The translations under genes were made by a program, and so were the position numbers. 64,000 nt of DNA from Schistosoma haematobium (taxonomy: Eukaryota; Platyhelminthes; Trematoda; Strigeidida; Schistosomatidae): positions 84,248,364-84,312,363 of the forward strand of contig NC_067196.1 of the NCBI RefSeq assembly GCF_000699445.3. The letters are read 5' to 3'. Shown one piece after another: positions 42,501-47,477 of the stretch (within the stretch, counting starts at the first letter, position 1; the number at the start of each line of letters is the position of its first letter). The notes below the pieces were generated by a model. It worked only from the letters and a program-made list of their open reading frames with translations, ran no database searches and was not told where the DNA came from.

Positions 42501-45500
42501 AATATTAGTAAATTTATTTTTAAAAATTACTTTCCGTTTACTTGTACTGTTAATTTCACTATAGAACAATCATATTTGAAATAAACACTCGATGCTATCC
42601 ATATGAAGAATTGGATTTATGTCACTGTATTAAATATTTACTGGATGGTCAGCGAGATGATGGTCGTGCATACTGCATACCGAGTTCCATGAAGGTATGT
42701 TTTGTATAATAGAACATAATCTCGAAGGTTTTATCTCCAATCGATCTAGTAGGAATGAAATTAGTTCTTGTGTGTAGACCATTAAATTATTAGTGATATG
42801 ACCGAGTCTATTATCATATGAAAATCGAAATGGATTTCAACTGAATCACCAGAGAATACGAATTTTACCCACAGAGCAATGCACAATCAGAAAACAAACG
42901 AACCATTGATCACAATATAAAATATCTTCCATTTTAAGATTTTTATATATTTATTATCTACTGAACACTGATAAATAGATTATTCTCAAGTCATTTGGTA
43001 CAGCAAAATAAATAAGTACAAATTTACGTACTCGGCTCAGAGATACTTTTCGTATAGTAGCTAATAATAGTATGCAGAATGAAGTAGAAGAATCGATGGT
43101 TGGACTGACGAGTCAATAATTGAAAGACAAGTGCTTTCCACACTAATAAATACTTATAAGACTTTTGAGAAAAGGGTATTATGTTTACGTACTCTTATCA
43201 GTGGTATAAATGAGCAATCAATAAATCGATGCAGATTTTCTGATGTAGTTAACATTCGATTAGGTGCTGTGTAGTTCAGATATTTTATTATGCGTTCTCG
43301 AGAGAGATAATTATAACAATTAATGTTGAAAAGAGTAGAGTGATTAACTTCCGAATTGAATTTTCTCCACTAAATGATACTGTAAGCACTCCCTATCGTA
43401 AGATTAAAGCTGAGAACTTTGGGAATAATTTTAAGAAAATCCCTAACTCTGTTACTTCTCTGTATAGGGCTGTGAAGATTGTTGAGATCATGAACCAATT
43501 AATGTTAGACCACCACTGAAGACCTAGGCGCACTAGATGGCCATTTCGTCCTGGTATGGAGCTCCTTAGAAGTGTACATCCACGATCTCACATGCAGGAC
43601 TCGAACCCAGGACCTGTTTTGCGCAAACGCCTACCTCCCAGACTATCGTGCCGGGATACAACAGTGTTCATGTCTAACGTCAACCAATCCATGATATAGA
43701 GCGAATATCTTCCATTTGTTATTTCTGACATCCAGTTTAGACCATTATTCAACCACTTATAAAACAAGTTTAGACTGGCAGAATAACCTGATTTGCCAAG
43801 TATACACAAGATAAATCTATCATACCAGACAAAATGTAAAACGAATACTCGAGATGGGTACAAAAACGGTTTTAACTGGTAGATAATGAGGCGCAATAAC
43901 TTCTTGGTTTCTGTTTGCTACAATATCAACCGCGTTATAAGCCAATAAAGACAAAAATCGGTTCTGTAATTATTACCCAACAAATGAGAATCGAAACTAG
44001 ATATCTGACTAAATGGCAATAACACCTAAAAAGTTTACTTGCTGAGTTCAGAAAAGATGGTTTAACCCCAATAAGCTTTAGAATTGACGATGATATTTAC
44101 TTGAAAGCTTTTTGATATATCCATCATTTCCTCCAAGTGAAATAGGATCTCAGTGTCAAACTCTAGACTTCCTTTTTTCATGAAATCCGAAGGTATGCTA
44201 ATGTTTTCATAATCAGACAATATGCGTCGAGTTTCTTCAGTTGAGAATAATGTTGGATCAATTAAAATATTTAGGGTGTTCAACTATCTACTTGGGTATT
44301 TGATAATTGTAAAATTCATATAAGAAATATATTTTGAATCATGATTTACGTCAAGTTAAAATGTCTTCGCATTATATACGTCAAAAAAAGGGACTTCATA
44401 AAGAAAATAAGTTCACTGAACGATAGCGTGTACATCGAATGTTTTTAGCTTATAACAATCAGCAAGGATAACCATATCATAAATAATGTTTAAATTCATA
44501 GAATGAATACTGGTTAGTGTTTTTTTAGCGAGTTAGTTTTCTATCGCACACGCAACAACAAATGCAGCAGTAGGTCTCAACATACACAAAGGTAAAAGCA
44601 AGATTCTCTGATACAACACAGCATGCACCAATCCAATCACAATTGACGGAGAAGATTTGGAGGATGTAAAAACCTTGACATATCTGGGCAGCATCATTGA
44701 TGAACAGGGTGGATCTGATGCAGATGTGAAGGCGCGGATCGGAAAAGCAAGAGCAGTGTATTTACAACTGAAGAACATCTGGAACTCAAAGCAACTGTCA
44801 ACCAACACCAAGGTCAGGATTTTCAATACAAATGTCAAGACAGTTCTACTGTATGGGGCAGAAACCTGGAGAACTACGAAAGCAATCATCCAGAAAATAC
44901 AGGTGTTTATTAACAGTTGTCTACACAAAATACTTCGGATCCGTTGGCCGGACACTATTAGCAACAACCTACTGTGAGAGAGAACAAACCAGATCTCAGC
45001 GGAGGTAGAAATCAGGAAGAAGCGCTGGAAGTGGATAGGACACATATTGAGGAAAGCACCCAACCTCGTCACAAGGTGAGCCCTCATGTGGAATCCTCAA
45101 GGCCGAAGGAGAAGAGAAAGACCAAAGAACACATTACGCCGAGAAATCGAGACAGACATGAGAAAATGAACAAGAATTGGATAGAACTGGGAGGGAAGGC
45201 CCAGGACAGAGTGGGTTGAATACTGGTCGGCGGCCTATGCTCCATTGGGAGTAACAGGCGTAATTCATAAAATATCTGGTTGGCTTTTTAAATTGATAAA
45301 ATGAATTTATTTACATATTTGTTTATTTTGTGCTTGATATATACTTTTATAGGTTCTTATGTTTAAGTGTTGGTCAAACGATCCATCTAAAAGGCCGTCA
45401 ATGAATAAAATTACTCAAGAGCTAATAGAAAATGTAAGTTTTTTTATATCTGTTTTGAAGCCTATACATGAAACAGATAATGATAATTGATTGTCATAAC

Positions 45501-46721
45501 AATCAAAATGTTCTATCAAACTAATTCTCAAGTCATATTTCTTGACAATACAAACTCCTTGCATTATTCTAGAAAGAAAGAAAAAAAAGACACGACAATG
45601 CCCTGTTACTATACGAATGTGTATGAGATAATAATAAAAATTTCAGTAAAACAACAACCAAGAAATCACATTGTAACATTAGTAAGATCATAATTACTAT
45701 CATTTCATGTGACCAACTGATGCAATGTGATTCAGTTAGTAGAATGTTTTTAACCTGATATAGTTTAGTCATAAACTCACGAACAATAATTGAAACACGA
45801 ATGTTAAAAGTGAGGCAAACCACTAACTTTTATAATATCCAAGCTAAATTTTAATGATTATGGAAAAAAAACCGATACGGTGGTATTATGATTTTCGTAC
45901 GATCAATTAACTTTTACATTTCACACACATAGTCCCCTTTATTATCTTAAAGAGATAATAACATCGTTGTACAAATGGAGTTAGCTGAAATATCATATAT
46001 CAAATTAAATTACGATCAATATTATACCAGTCATCAATTGAAGTCAGAATAAAGTTTTTAAAATGTGCTTTACATTATTTCAGCTCTTCTACCATTCATC
46101 TTTTCAATTTATTCGCGTTGCACTAATACCGAGCAAATGCCCAATTTTACTAGGCTTTATGTTCATTACGACTAACATTTTATTTGATACATATTTCACA
46201 CTTACTGATTGCTCCCTCCGAAGCAAGTTTTAAAATGATACGAACAGTTTTGCAAGAATTAAAGTCATTTTTAATAAATGATGGCCACGATGCTGTGATG
46301 CAATTAATGAAAGAAAAGAATAGCGTACTTCATGCATTGAATAGAAATACTGTCTAAACAATTATTATCACAGATTGAAATCATGAGTCAGTTGAAGCTA
46401 GACCACCATCGAAAACCTGGAAGCATGGTGGTCTAGCTTCAACTGACTCATGATTTCAATCTGTTAAAATTTCTAAAATCTCCACAAACCCCTTCTGATA
46501 ATAAACAATTATTACTCAGATCCTGTTCCAGAAGAAATATACTAACATTACCGATCGATATCGATCAATATTCGTGTTCAGTCTTAGTCTTTTAGGAGGT
46601 TATGCAACCTATTTTAAGTGATTACTTATAACAAAAAAAACGGTTCATATAACATGATTCTTTTCTTTCTATTTTACAGCATGGTTTGTATCGACGAAAG
46701 AACTCGGATCCAGTTCATTAG
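6106..46721 (+). CDS. ksr: Kinase suppressor of Ras (KSR)-type pseudokinase, whole gene model (10 exons)
   Basis: KSR proteins scaffold RAF, MEK and ERK at the membrane. Joining 6106-7171, 17358-18230, 21110-21173, 23396-23482, 28314-28481, 33731-33958, 39276-39809, 42565-42694, 45353-45433 and 46680-46721 gives 3273 nt, exactly 1091 codons with the stop. Every intron is GT-AG and every phase matches (1,1,2,2,2,2,2,0,0). Residues ~675-1077 form a kinase fold with KSR hallmarks: [28 protein letters not shown] and YIAPE. The N-terminal ~670 residues are low complexity. No C1 zinc finger or CA1 region was found, so further exons may lie upstream, or this is a short isoform. Family assignment rests on motif recall; RAF is the alternative but lacks NPP-x-x-AI and keeps its catalytic residues. 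Introns of up to 10 kb are filled with repeats. Confidence 0.88.
7172..7963. other. KSR intron 1 start, no recognised feature
   Basis: AT-rich, with no repeat or conserved structure that I could identify. Confidence 0.5.
7964..8290 (-). mobile_element. SM-alpha hammerhead SINE, inverted arrangement
   Basis: On the - strand near 8030-7993 the core reads CTGACGA, GTCC-TAAATA-GGAC, then GATA instead of GAAA; the site triplet is ATC. Reversed box B and box A are at ~8040-8105. From ~8115 the unit end continues in + orientation (CGCGCGTCCTGGATTCC). Confidence 0.65.
8291..9349. other. Unexplained, no supported gene
   Basis: Holds frames of 80 and 100 codons (8365, 8695) with composition like translated AT-rich DNA, no domain and no splice context. 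I do not call a gene here. Confidence 0.4.
9350..9560 (+). mobile_element. tRNA-derived SINE (family B)
   Basis: CAGTGGTCTAGAGGTTAAGC at ~9483 is the box A region. The box B equivalent near 9530 is degenerate (GCGTTTAAATCAC). Confidence 0.55.
9900..10230 (-). mobile_element. SM-alpha hammerhead SINE, inverted arrangement
   Basis: On the - strand near 9970-9935 the core boxes CTGACGA, GTCC-CAGATA-GGAC and GAAA are intact. The cleavage triplet is AAC instead of GTC, so no self-cleavage is expected. Reversed box B GGTTCGAGTC lies near 10005. From ~10060 the unit end runs in + orientation. Confidence 0.65.
10231..11507. other. No recognised feature
   Basis: AT-rich intronic DNA in KSR intron 1. 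Short overlapping frames on both strands (10701-10952) look like chance. Confidence 0.4.
11508..11975 (-). mobile_element. RTE-type retrotransposon family 1, 3' fragment
   Basis: On the - strand it reads [20 protein letters not shown], then the C-terminal region, then the ACAGACGTAAGTAGG 3' end. It ends in tandem TTAG-type tetranucleotides at 11508-11520. Several frameshifts; dead copy, 5'-truncated at about 11975. Confidence 0.7.
12705..12852. repeat. Penelope-end inverted repeat (foldback)
   Basis: Two copies of the Penelope-like element terminus in inverted orientation around a short loop: GAGCTGGATGGTTTG and GGGAGCTTTCATCGTTCTTC on the left, their complements on the right. The left arm on the - strand contains CTGATGATATCGTTC and GATGAAAG. 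Confidence 0.6.
13245..13590 (-). mobile_element. tRNA-derived SINE (family B)
   Basis: Near full-length copy. On the - strand, box A is near 13445 (TGGTCTAATGGTTAAGCG) and a degenerate box B near 13405. Flanks match 2470-2790. Confidence 0.65.
14325..14405 (+). repeat. Penelope-end fragment, degenerate
   Basis: GTTGATGATATCGATCAGAA through CCATGACCAAACTATTTAGC and ACAAAACTCCATCAAA matches the right arm at 27300-27370. Confidence 0.5.
15041..15389 (+). mobile_element. Solo LTR with 5-bp target duplication
   Basis: A 339-bp unit starting TGTTGGGATATTC (15046) and ending TTATAACA (15384), flanked on both sides by TAATG (15041-15045 and 15385-15389). It has a TATA-like GGTATATAAAC near 15193. 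TG...CA ends and a 5-bp duplication are typical of LTR retrotransposons. No internal region or partner LTR is present, so it is a recombinant solo LTR; superfamily unknown. Confidence 0.75.
15810..16085. mobile_element. RTE family 1 3'-end and 5'-end pieces
   Basis: 15813-15870 is the reversed 3' end (TTACGCCTGTTAATCC). 15965-16075 is the 5' region in + orientation, with GAGAGTTAGTTCTCTACCGG and CCGGGCTTAGGACCGG, as at 31741-31860 reversed. A mosaic of two fragments. Confidence 0.5.
16304..16681. other. No supported gene
   Basis: A 63-codon - strand frame at 16495-16304 shows no family resemblance and no splice context. No repeat was recognised. Confidence 0.35.
16727..17215 (+). repeat. 490-bp dispersed repeat, copy 1
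   Basis: Begins CCCTGGTATGGCCGAGAGTG and ends TGCCTCCTTGTACCAATGTTT followed by an A-rich tail (AAAAAAATAAAAG). The full unit recurs at 53328 and 59638, with broken parts at 61246. GC-richer than its surroundings. Overlapping short frames on both strands are incidental. Possibly a SINE or the 3' UTR of a non-LTR element. Confidence 0.7.
17358..18230 (+). CDS. ksr: KSR exon 2, His/Ser/Asn-rich linker
   Basis: Residues 356-646 of the joined protein. The acceptor is CTCTATAG before 17358 and the donor is GTAAGA at 18231. It is disordered, with a five-His run, a long Asn run and about twelve consecutive Ser residues encoded by TCA repeats near 17990-18030. An RSNSW motif at residues 632-636 resembles a 14-3-3 site (R-S-x-S). 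The reading frame stays open beyond the donor into a TA microsatellite, but phase continuity with 21110 supports splicing at 18230. Confidence 0.8.
18278..18338. repeat. (TA)n microsatellite beside a splice donor
   Basis: 61 bases of pure TA, starting 47 bp after the KSR exon 2 donor. Confidence 0.95.
18405..18640. repeat. SINE family B remnant with foldback
   Basis: 18407-18458 is an inverted repeat (CAACAGTTGAGATCATGA and its complement) formed by two SINE ends. It is followed by AAACCCCTTCTGAC and the AGACCTGGCTGAAC-type region in reverse. No intact boxes. Confidence 0.55.
18665..19562 (-). pseudogene. CR1-like non-LTR reverse transcriptase, 5'-truncated remnant
   Basis: On the - strand the frame runs [21 protein letters not shown], then YADDVKIW (catalytic YADD), [19 protein letters not shown], then thumb sequence to a C-terminus with [32 protein letters not shown] and NxWNxLPE-x-VV are CR1/jockey-type signatures. 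One in-frame TGA at 19186-19184 breaks it; otherwise the frame is continuous. The 5' end is cut at ~19562 where a SINE begins. Compatible with SR1/Perere-type elements, but I cannot assign the family exactly. Confidence 0.85.
19563..19835 (+). mobile_element. tRNA-derived SINE (family B)
   Basis: Box A region near 19612, box B GGGTCGGAATCTC near 19655. The end TTGAAATTACTACAATCTCC near 19785 is shared with 18465. Confidence 0.6.
19836..21109. other. KSR intron 2, no recognised feature
   Basis: Low similarity to other parts of the window; no gene supported. Confidence 0.4.
21110..21173 (+). CDS. ksr: KSR exon 3 (64 nt, acidic linker)
   Basis: Acceptor TTTTTTCCAG before 21110; donor GTAGCT at 21174. 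It codes residues 647-667 and part of 668, a short Ser/Glu/Asp-rich linker ([18 protein letters not shown]). No domain is recognised. Support is the phase match on both sides (phase 1 in, phase 2 out) and the open frame. The donor is weaker than the others. Confidence 0.7.
21440..21780 (+). mobile_element. Two degenerate SM-alpha fragments
   Basis: First (21508-21580): TTGATGAGTCCCAAATATGA, then GAAA and CGTC before TTGGATTCCACTGC. Second (~21625-21770): tRNA-like GGGATCGAATCCG, then CTGACGAGTGCCAAGTAGGA and GAAA, with the 3' part lost. Both predicted inactive. Confidence 0.5.
22105..22170 (+). repeat. Hairpin plus conserved module
   Basis: Perfect 16-bp arms (ATCTTAAAGAGAGCAA and its complement, 22105-22120 and 22130-22145) with a 9-nt loop. 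It is followed by AATAAAGGGAACTATGTGTA, which recurs near 5245 and reversed near 45928. Confidence 0.6.
22634..22915 (+). repeat. Dispersed repeat, copy 2
   Basis: Pairs with 1570-1860 (see there). Frames over it are not supported as genes. Confidence 0.45.
23396..23482 (+). CDS. ksr: KSR exon 4, start of pseudokinase N-lobe
   Basis: Acceptor TTATTAG before 23396; donor GTAAGT at 23483. It encodes residues 669-696. [11 protein letters not shown] aligns with the KSR entry strand (x-W-x-I-P-F-x-x-L). The following [10 protein letters not shown] sits where the glycine loop should be; only one of the usual loop glycines remains, so this loop is degenerate. Confidence 0.85.
23660..23765 (-). mobile_element. 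RTE family 1 5'-region fragment
   Basis: CTGCCGATCCCAAGCCCGAG through CTCCATCCCATAGAAAACCA matches 31745-31850 and 58738-58810. Just this ~100 bp is present. Confidence 0.55.
23766..25180. other. KSR intron 4, mostly unexplained
   Basis: No gene. An imperfect inverted repeat lies around 23920-24070 (CTCTGATCTACAATGGTTTA versus AAACCATGTAACTCAGAGC). Confidence 0.35.
25181..25242. repeat. (TA)n microsatellite
   Basis: 62 bases of alternating AT. Confidence 0.95.
25690..26120 (+). mobile_element. tRNA-derived SINE (family B)
   Basis: Long copy with box A region near 25970 (CATTGGTCTAGATGTTAGG) and box B GAGTTCGAATCTC near 26018. It ends at ~26112 where TTTTCCATG meets other sequence. Confidence 0.65.
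26215..27288 (-). pseudogene. Penelope-like element: RT C-terminus and GIY-YIG endonuclease
   Basis: One frame on the - strand interrupted by a single TGA (26808-26806). The upstream part has [39 protein letters not shown] and [13 protein letters not shown], the C-terminal RT part of Penelope-like elements. After the stop comes [20 protein letters not shown] (GIY-YIG fold with CxxC), [11 protein letters not shown] and [14 protein letters not shown], the Penelope endonuclease. The RT palm is absent (5'-truncated). Related to the schistosome Penelope elements known in the literature. Confidence 0.88.
26255..27390 (-). mobile_element. Penelope-like element with inverted terminal repeats
   Basis: Encloses the RT/endonuclease remnant. 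The terminus at 26260-26345 (GAGTTTTGTTCTCTGAGCTG and onward) recurs inverted at 27300-27385. Elements of this class often carry inverted or truncated terminal copies. Confidence 0.65.
27440..27560. repeat. Second Penelope-end foldback
   Basis: GATGGAGTTTTATTCTCTGG at 27443, and AACCATCCAGCTTACAGAAC to CTCTACCCAAATCATC at its right end. Short inverted pair adjacent to the element above. Confidence 0.5.
27561..28313. other. KSR intron 4 end, no recognised feature
   Basis: AT-rich. The T-rich tract at 28290-28309 is the polypyrimidine tract of the next exon. Confidence 0.4.
28314..28481 (+). CDS. ksr: KSR exon 5, pseudokinase N-lobe
   Basis: Acceptor TTCGTCAG before 28314; donor GTGAGT at 28482. 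It encodes residues 697-752: [13 protein letters not shown], then [17 protein letters not shown] and FAIVT. WHGDV and the NPP-x-x-AI strand are KSR/RAF-family signatures, and NPP favours KSR. The residue at the VAIK lysine position is His707 within VDVHIF; vertebrate KSR has Arg there. Confidence 0.92.
28820..29310 (+). mobile_element. SM-alpha hammerhead SINE pair, inverted
   Basis: Left: a - strand ribozyme at ~28895-28850 with CTGACGA, GAAA and GTC kept but a weak stem II. Right: a + strand unit with degenerate tRNA-like boxes (29013-29075) and a core at 29100-29132 reading CTGACGA, GTCC-CAAATA-GGAC, GAAA, GTC. Three extra A bases separate GTC from CTGGAT, which should disturb stem I. The tail at 29165-29300 matches 10085-10225. 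Confidence 0.75.
30105..30395 (+). mobile_element. tRNA-derived SINE (family B), foldback
   Basis: The left half (to ~30200) is the unit end in reverse. The right half is in + orientation, with box B GGGTTCGAATCTC at ~30220 and the same end sequence. The halves form an imperfect inverted repeat (GGACGGCCGTTTCG versus CGAAACGGCCGTCC type). Confidence 0.65.
30690..31050 (+). mobile_element. LTR-like fragment
   Basis: CGATATATAACCCAGTGTAT near 30864 matches the TATA region at 593-615. TGTTAGTCTACTGAGG at ~30752 resembles an LTR start. No convincing end or target duplication. Confidence 0.35.
31548..31862 (-). mobile_element. Compact RTE family 1 deletion derivative
   Basis: On the - strand, ~115 bp of 5' region (AACGAGTTAGTTTTTTACGG, GGGACCGGCAATAGCC) joins directly to the last ~190 bp of ORF ([40 protein letters not shown]) and the 3' end. 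It finishes in GTAAG tetranucleotides at 31548-31560. Both termini present, no RT or endonuclease. Confidence 0.7.
31863..32716. other. KSR intron 5, no recognised feature
   Basis: AT-rich, no gene or repeat seen apart from the palindrome that follows. Confidence 0.4.
32717..32758. repeat. 42-bp perfect palindrome
   Basis: The left 21 bases (TCATGCAATTGGTTCCCTTT plus A) are exactly complementary to the right 21 with no spacer. Flanks share AATAAAATCTA on both sides (32691 and 32762). Confidence 0.9.
33313..33472. repeat. Penelope-end foldback with hammerhead-like core
   Basis: Inverted arms GGAGTTTTGTTCTCTGAGCT and GAGAAAAAAACTCC. On the + strand the right arm has CTGATGA (33390-33396), a 6-bp hairpin TCGTTC/GAATGA (33399-33414) and GAAA (33416-33419). 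Confidence 0.6.
33527..33578. repeat. (TA)n then (TTTA)n microsatellite
   Basis: 30 bases of AT followed by about five TTTA units, 150 bp before a KSR exon. Confidence 0.9.
33731..33958 (+). CDS. ksr: KSR exon 6, catalytic-loop and DFG region
   Basis: Acceptor AAATTTAG before 33731; donor GTAAGT at 33959. It encodes residues 753-828. It starts with the CKG hinge motif, followed by helix E ([10 protein letters not shown]). The catalytic loop reads [12 protein letters not shown], where kinases have HRDLxxxN and KSR1 has HKD. The metal-binding motif is D819-Y820-S821 in place of DFG. The Asn of the catalytic loop (N806) is kept. Confidence 0.92.
34198..34560 (-). pseudogene. Merlin-type (IS1016/ISXO2-like) DDE transposase remnant
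   Basis: On the - strand: [11 protein letters not shown], then after a frameshift [32 protein letters not shown] and LKEFLR. PGTTI-x-x-D-x-W-x-x-Y with TGVH-x-x-x-IE-x-x-W is the DDE signature of the IS1595/ISXO2 group, which Merlin transposons share; Merlin is known from schistosomes. D (TDDW) and E (NIEAMW) residues are visible; the first catalytic D lies beyond the remnant. Only the C-terminal ~120 residues survive. Confidence 0.75.
34545..34875. mobile_element. Merlin-associated end sequences
   Basis: GGGGTTTTCATCACGAACTG (34572) and ATGCCGAAACT match 4018-4105 in reverse. AAATTATAGT-TCGCCG occurs twice (34693 and 34845), suggesting repeated termini, but I could not define the ends. Confidence 0.4.
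34876..35488. other. No recognised feature
   Basis: AT-rich intronic DNA of KSR intron 6. Confidence 0.35.
35489..36476. mobile_element. RTE family 1 fragments, two copies facing each other
   Basis: 35489-35700 is a - strand 3' end (TTACTTACGTACATACACCT to the [24 protein letters not shown] coding end). 35740-36476 is a + strand RT remnant: [60 protein letters not shown], ending AACAGGCGTAAGTAAG. Many stops and frameshifts. Confidence 0.7.
36770..36905 (+). mobile_element. SINE family B fragment
   Basis: GATTGGTTGAAGTTGGACAT and GGCTCAGTGTTCTAGAGGTT; box B degenerate. Confidence 0.5.
36906..37834. other. No recognised feature
   Basis: AT-rich intronic DNA; no gene or repeat seen. Confidence 0.35.
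37835..38015 (+). mobile_element. tRNA-derived SINE (family B), 5'-truncated
   Basis: Box B GGGTTCGAATCTC near 37868. The end GGTGATCTAGCTTCAACTGA near 37966 matches other copies. Confidence 0.6.
38335..38745 (+). repeat. Dispersed repeat C, copy 1
   Basis: Shares ordered words with 42030-42345: GTGATATAT, ATACATTTCGA, ACATATACTTA, and near the end GCTTCAATAAACA. Function unknown. Confidence 0.45.
39105..39225 (-). mobile_element. SINE family B fragment close to a KSR exon
   Basis: ACCATGGGAAACCTGGAAGC, GGCCGTTTCGTCCTAGTATG and degenerate box B near 39205. It ends about 50 bp before exon 7 (39276). Confidence 0.55.
39276..39809 (+). CDS. ksr: KSR exon 7, APE segment with large insertion
   Basis: Acceptor AAATTTAG before 39276; donor GTAAGA at 39810. 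It encodes residues 829-1006. [10 protein letters not shown] is the P+1/APE segment, and TDIFAFG at the exon end is the helix-F motif (DVYAFG in KSR). About 155 residues separate the two, versus ~20 in vertebrate KSR. The extra ~135 residues are Lys/Asn/Ser-rich with a seven-Asn run. The frame is open throughout and codon use looks like the rest of the gene, so it is not an obvious transposon insertion. Confidence 0.9.
40085..41368 (+). mobile_element. RTE-type element (family 2), internally deleted and interrupted
   Basis: [37 protein letters not shown] and [20 protein letters not shown] are RT sequence. From about 40395 the frame jumps to [20 protein letters not shown] and [20 protein letters not shown], normally ~200 residues downstream, so the YADD core is deleted. 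40555-41007 is foreign. The 3' end resumes at 41008 and finishes in GCTAACTGACT. Confidence 0.75.
40555..41007 (+). mobile_element. 453-bp insertion in the RTE copy, possible solo LTR
   Basis: Interrupts a segment that reads GGTAG-x-TGCAGACTAC in the copies at 51463 and 63063. The insert has TG...CA-like ends, a TATA-like stretch near 40785 and AATAAA near 40902. I could not see a target duplication. Confidence 0.4.
41369..42564. other. KSR intron 7, includes dispersed repeat C copy 2
   Basis: 42030-42345 matches 38335-38745 (GCTTCAATAAACAATACTAT near 42310). The rest is unexplained AT-rich DNA. Confidence 0.4.
42565..42694 (+). CDS. ksr: KSR exon 8, pseudokinase C-lobe
   Basis: Acceptor TTCACTATAG before 42565; donor GTATGT at 42695. 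Residues 1008-1050 read [18 protein letters not shown] and onward, matching the segment after the helix-F motif (GTVWYELQARDWP type). It enters in phase 2 and leaves in phase 0. Confidence 0.85.
42695..43484. other. KSR intron 8 start, no recognised feature
   Basis: AT-rich, with no gene or repeat seen. Confidence 0.35.
43485..43710 (-). mobile_element. SINE family B, degenerate
   Basis: GAGATCATGAACCAATTAAT, GATGGCCATTTCGTCCTGGT, reversed box B GGACTCGAACCCAGGACCTG at ~43597. Confidence 0.55.
43711..44519. other. No recognised feature
   Basis: A 73-codon - strand frame at 44283-44062 has no recognisable family. Confidence 0.35.
44520..45262 (+). mobile_element. RTE family 1 deletion derivative with long C-terminal ORF remnant
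   Basis: A few bases of 5' region (GCGAGTTAGTTTTCTATC, 44528) join RT C-terminal sequence: [74 protein letters not shown], then after a frameshift at ~44975 the final [20 protein letters not shown]. It ends at AACAGGCGTAA. Good conservation suggests a fairly young copy. Confidence 0.75.
45353..45433 (+). CDS. ksr: KSR exon 9, subdomain XI
   Basis: Acceptor TTTTATAG before 45353; donor GTAAGT at 45434. 27 codons, phase 0 on both sides. [12 protein letters not shown] is the kinase subdomain XI signature with the conserved Arg (R1064), followed by the last helix. Confidence 0.9.
45434..46371. other. KSR intron 9, mostly unexplained
   Basis: 45928-45962 holds ACACACATAGTCCCCTTTAT and the palindromic TTATTATC...GATAATAA, a copy of the module at 22130-22170 reversed. 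Confidence 0.4.
46372..46505. repeat. SINE-end foldback in the last KSR intron
   Basis: Arms at 46372-46409 and 46436-46462 onward are near-perfect complements (AGATTGAAATCATGAGTCAG versus CTGACTCATGATTTCAATCT) around a ~20-nt loop. Both are the same SINE family B end. Confidence 0.7.
46680..46721 (+). CDS. ksr: KSR terminal exon (13 codons plus stop)
   Basis: Acceptor CTATTTTACAG before 46680; the stop TAG is at 46719-46721. The encoded tail [13 protein letters not shown] is short and basic, and RKNSDP fits the 14-3-3 mode 1 pattern R-x-x-S-x-P. Vertebrate KSR also ends soon after the last kinase helix. Support is the strong acceptor and correct phase. Confidence 0.8.
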   Translation, partial: HGLYRRKNSDPVH

Positions 46722-47476
46722 GAATTTTACGAAATTGTCAAGATATGAGATACCTGGTTTATTATGATCTTGAAAAAAAAAACAATGAACTCTCTAACGA
46801 AATACCTTCTTCGTATAATGTATTATACATATTTAGTTTTGAGAAAATATAATTGCATTTTTTTTCCAAAAAATATGCCTTATTTTATTAATAGAAACTA
46901 TGTACTATCCCTACCTATATCTGATCAACTATCAGCTGGTATGAATATAAATTAAATCATTAAAAAAGCGATCATGTATTCTTCTATCAATTAGTTGAAC
47001 ACATAAAAACAGGTTATCGTATTTGTATCAGTCTAGAAGTTATTGTTCTTTTCCTTTTGAAAAGAAAGTGCTAATGAAAACCCATTTGACACATAAAATA
47101 AAGTTGATGTACTTACACACAACGTATATCATTGATAATCTGGATTGTTTATAATGATCGTTCAAATAATGTACAAGTTGAGATAAGTTCTATTGTTATT
47201 TTCACCAAAAAAAAATGTGAAGTGACAAAATATAAACAGAATGATGAAAATATTTACATGATTTGCTGATATATATATTTTTTTAAATAAAAGGAAACGA
47301 GATATACGCGTTATTGAGGAAGAAAGACGCTCAAGAGTTATATCATGAACATCCAGAATAAAATATAAATTTTTATTCATTCTATAATGAACCAATCTAA
47401 TTATTTATAGGTAAAGTTCAACAAATGGATTATTTAACAAACTAAAAGCAAAAACTAAAAGAATATCATGTTTTAT
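46722..47476. other. Convergent intergenic region between KSR and the IBD gene
   Basis: 755 bp between the two stop codons. It should hold the KSR 3' UTR and any 3' UTR of the IBD gene. No coding signal or recognised repeat was seen. Confidence 0.6.
47097..47102 (+). terminator. Candidate KSR poly(A) signal AATAAA
   Basis: The first clear AATAAA on the + strand after the KSR stop, 376 bp downstream, in a plain AT-rich region. A second AATAAA-like site lies near 47355. Position alone suggests the role. Confidence 0.4.
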
Positions 47477-47477
47477 T
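47472..47477 (-). terminator. Poly(A) signal overlapping the stop codon
   Basis: On the - strand the stop and the signal read TGAATAAA, so the last base of TGA is the first base of AATAAA. If used, the 3' UTR would be only some 20-30 nt. Confidence 0.5.

Noticed and set aside
28314..46721. RAF kinase instead of KSR
   Set aside because: NPP-x-x-AI strand, loss of the catalytic Lys and HRD Asp, and the CKG hinge fit KSR; RAF conserves K, HRD and DFG.
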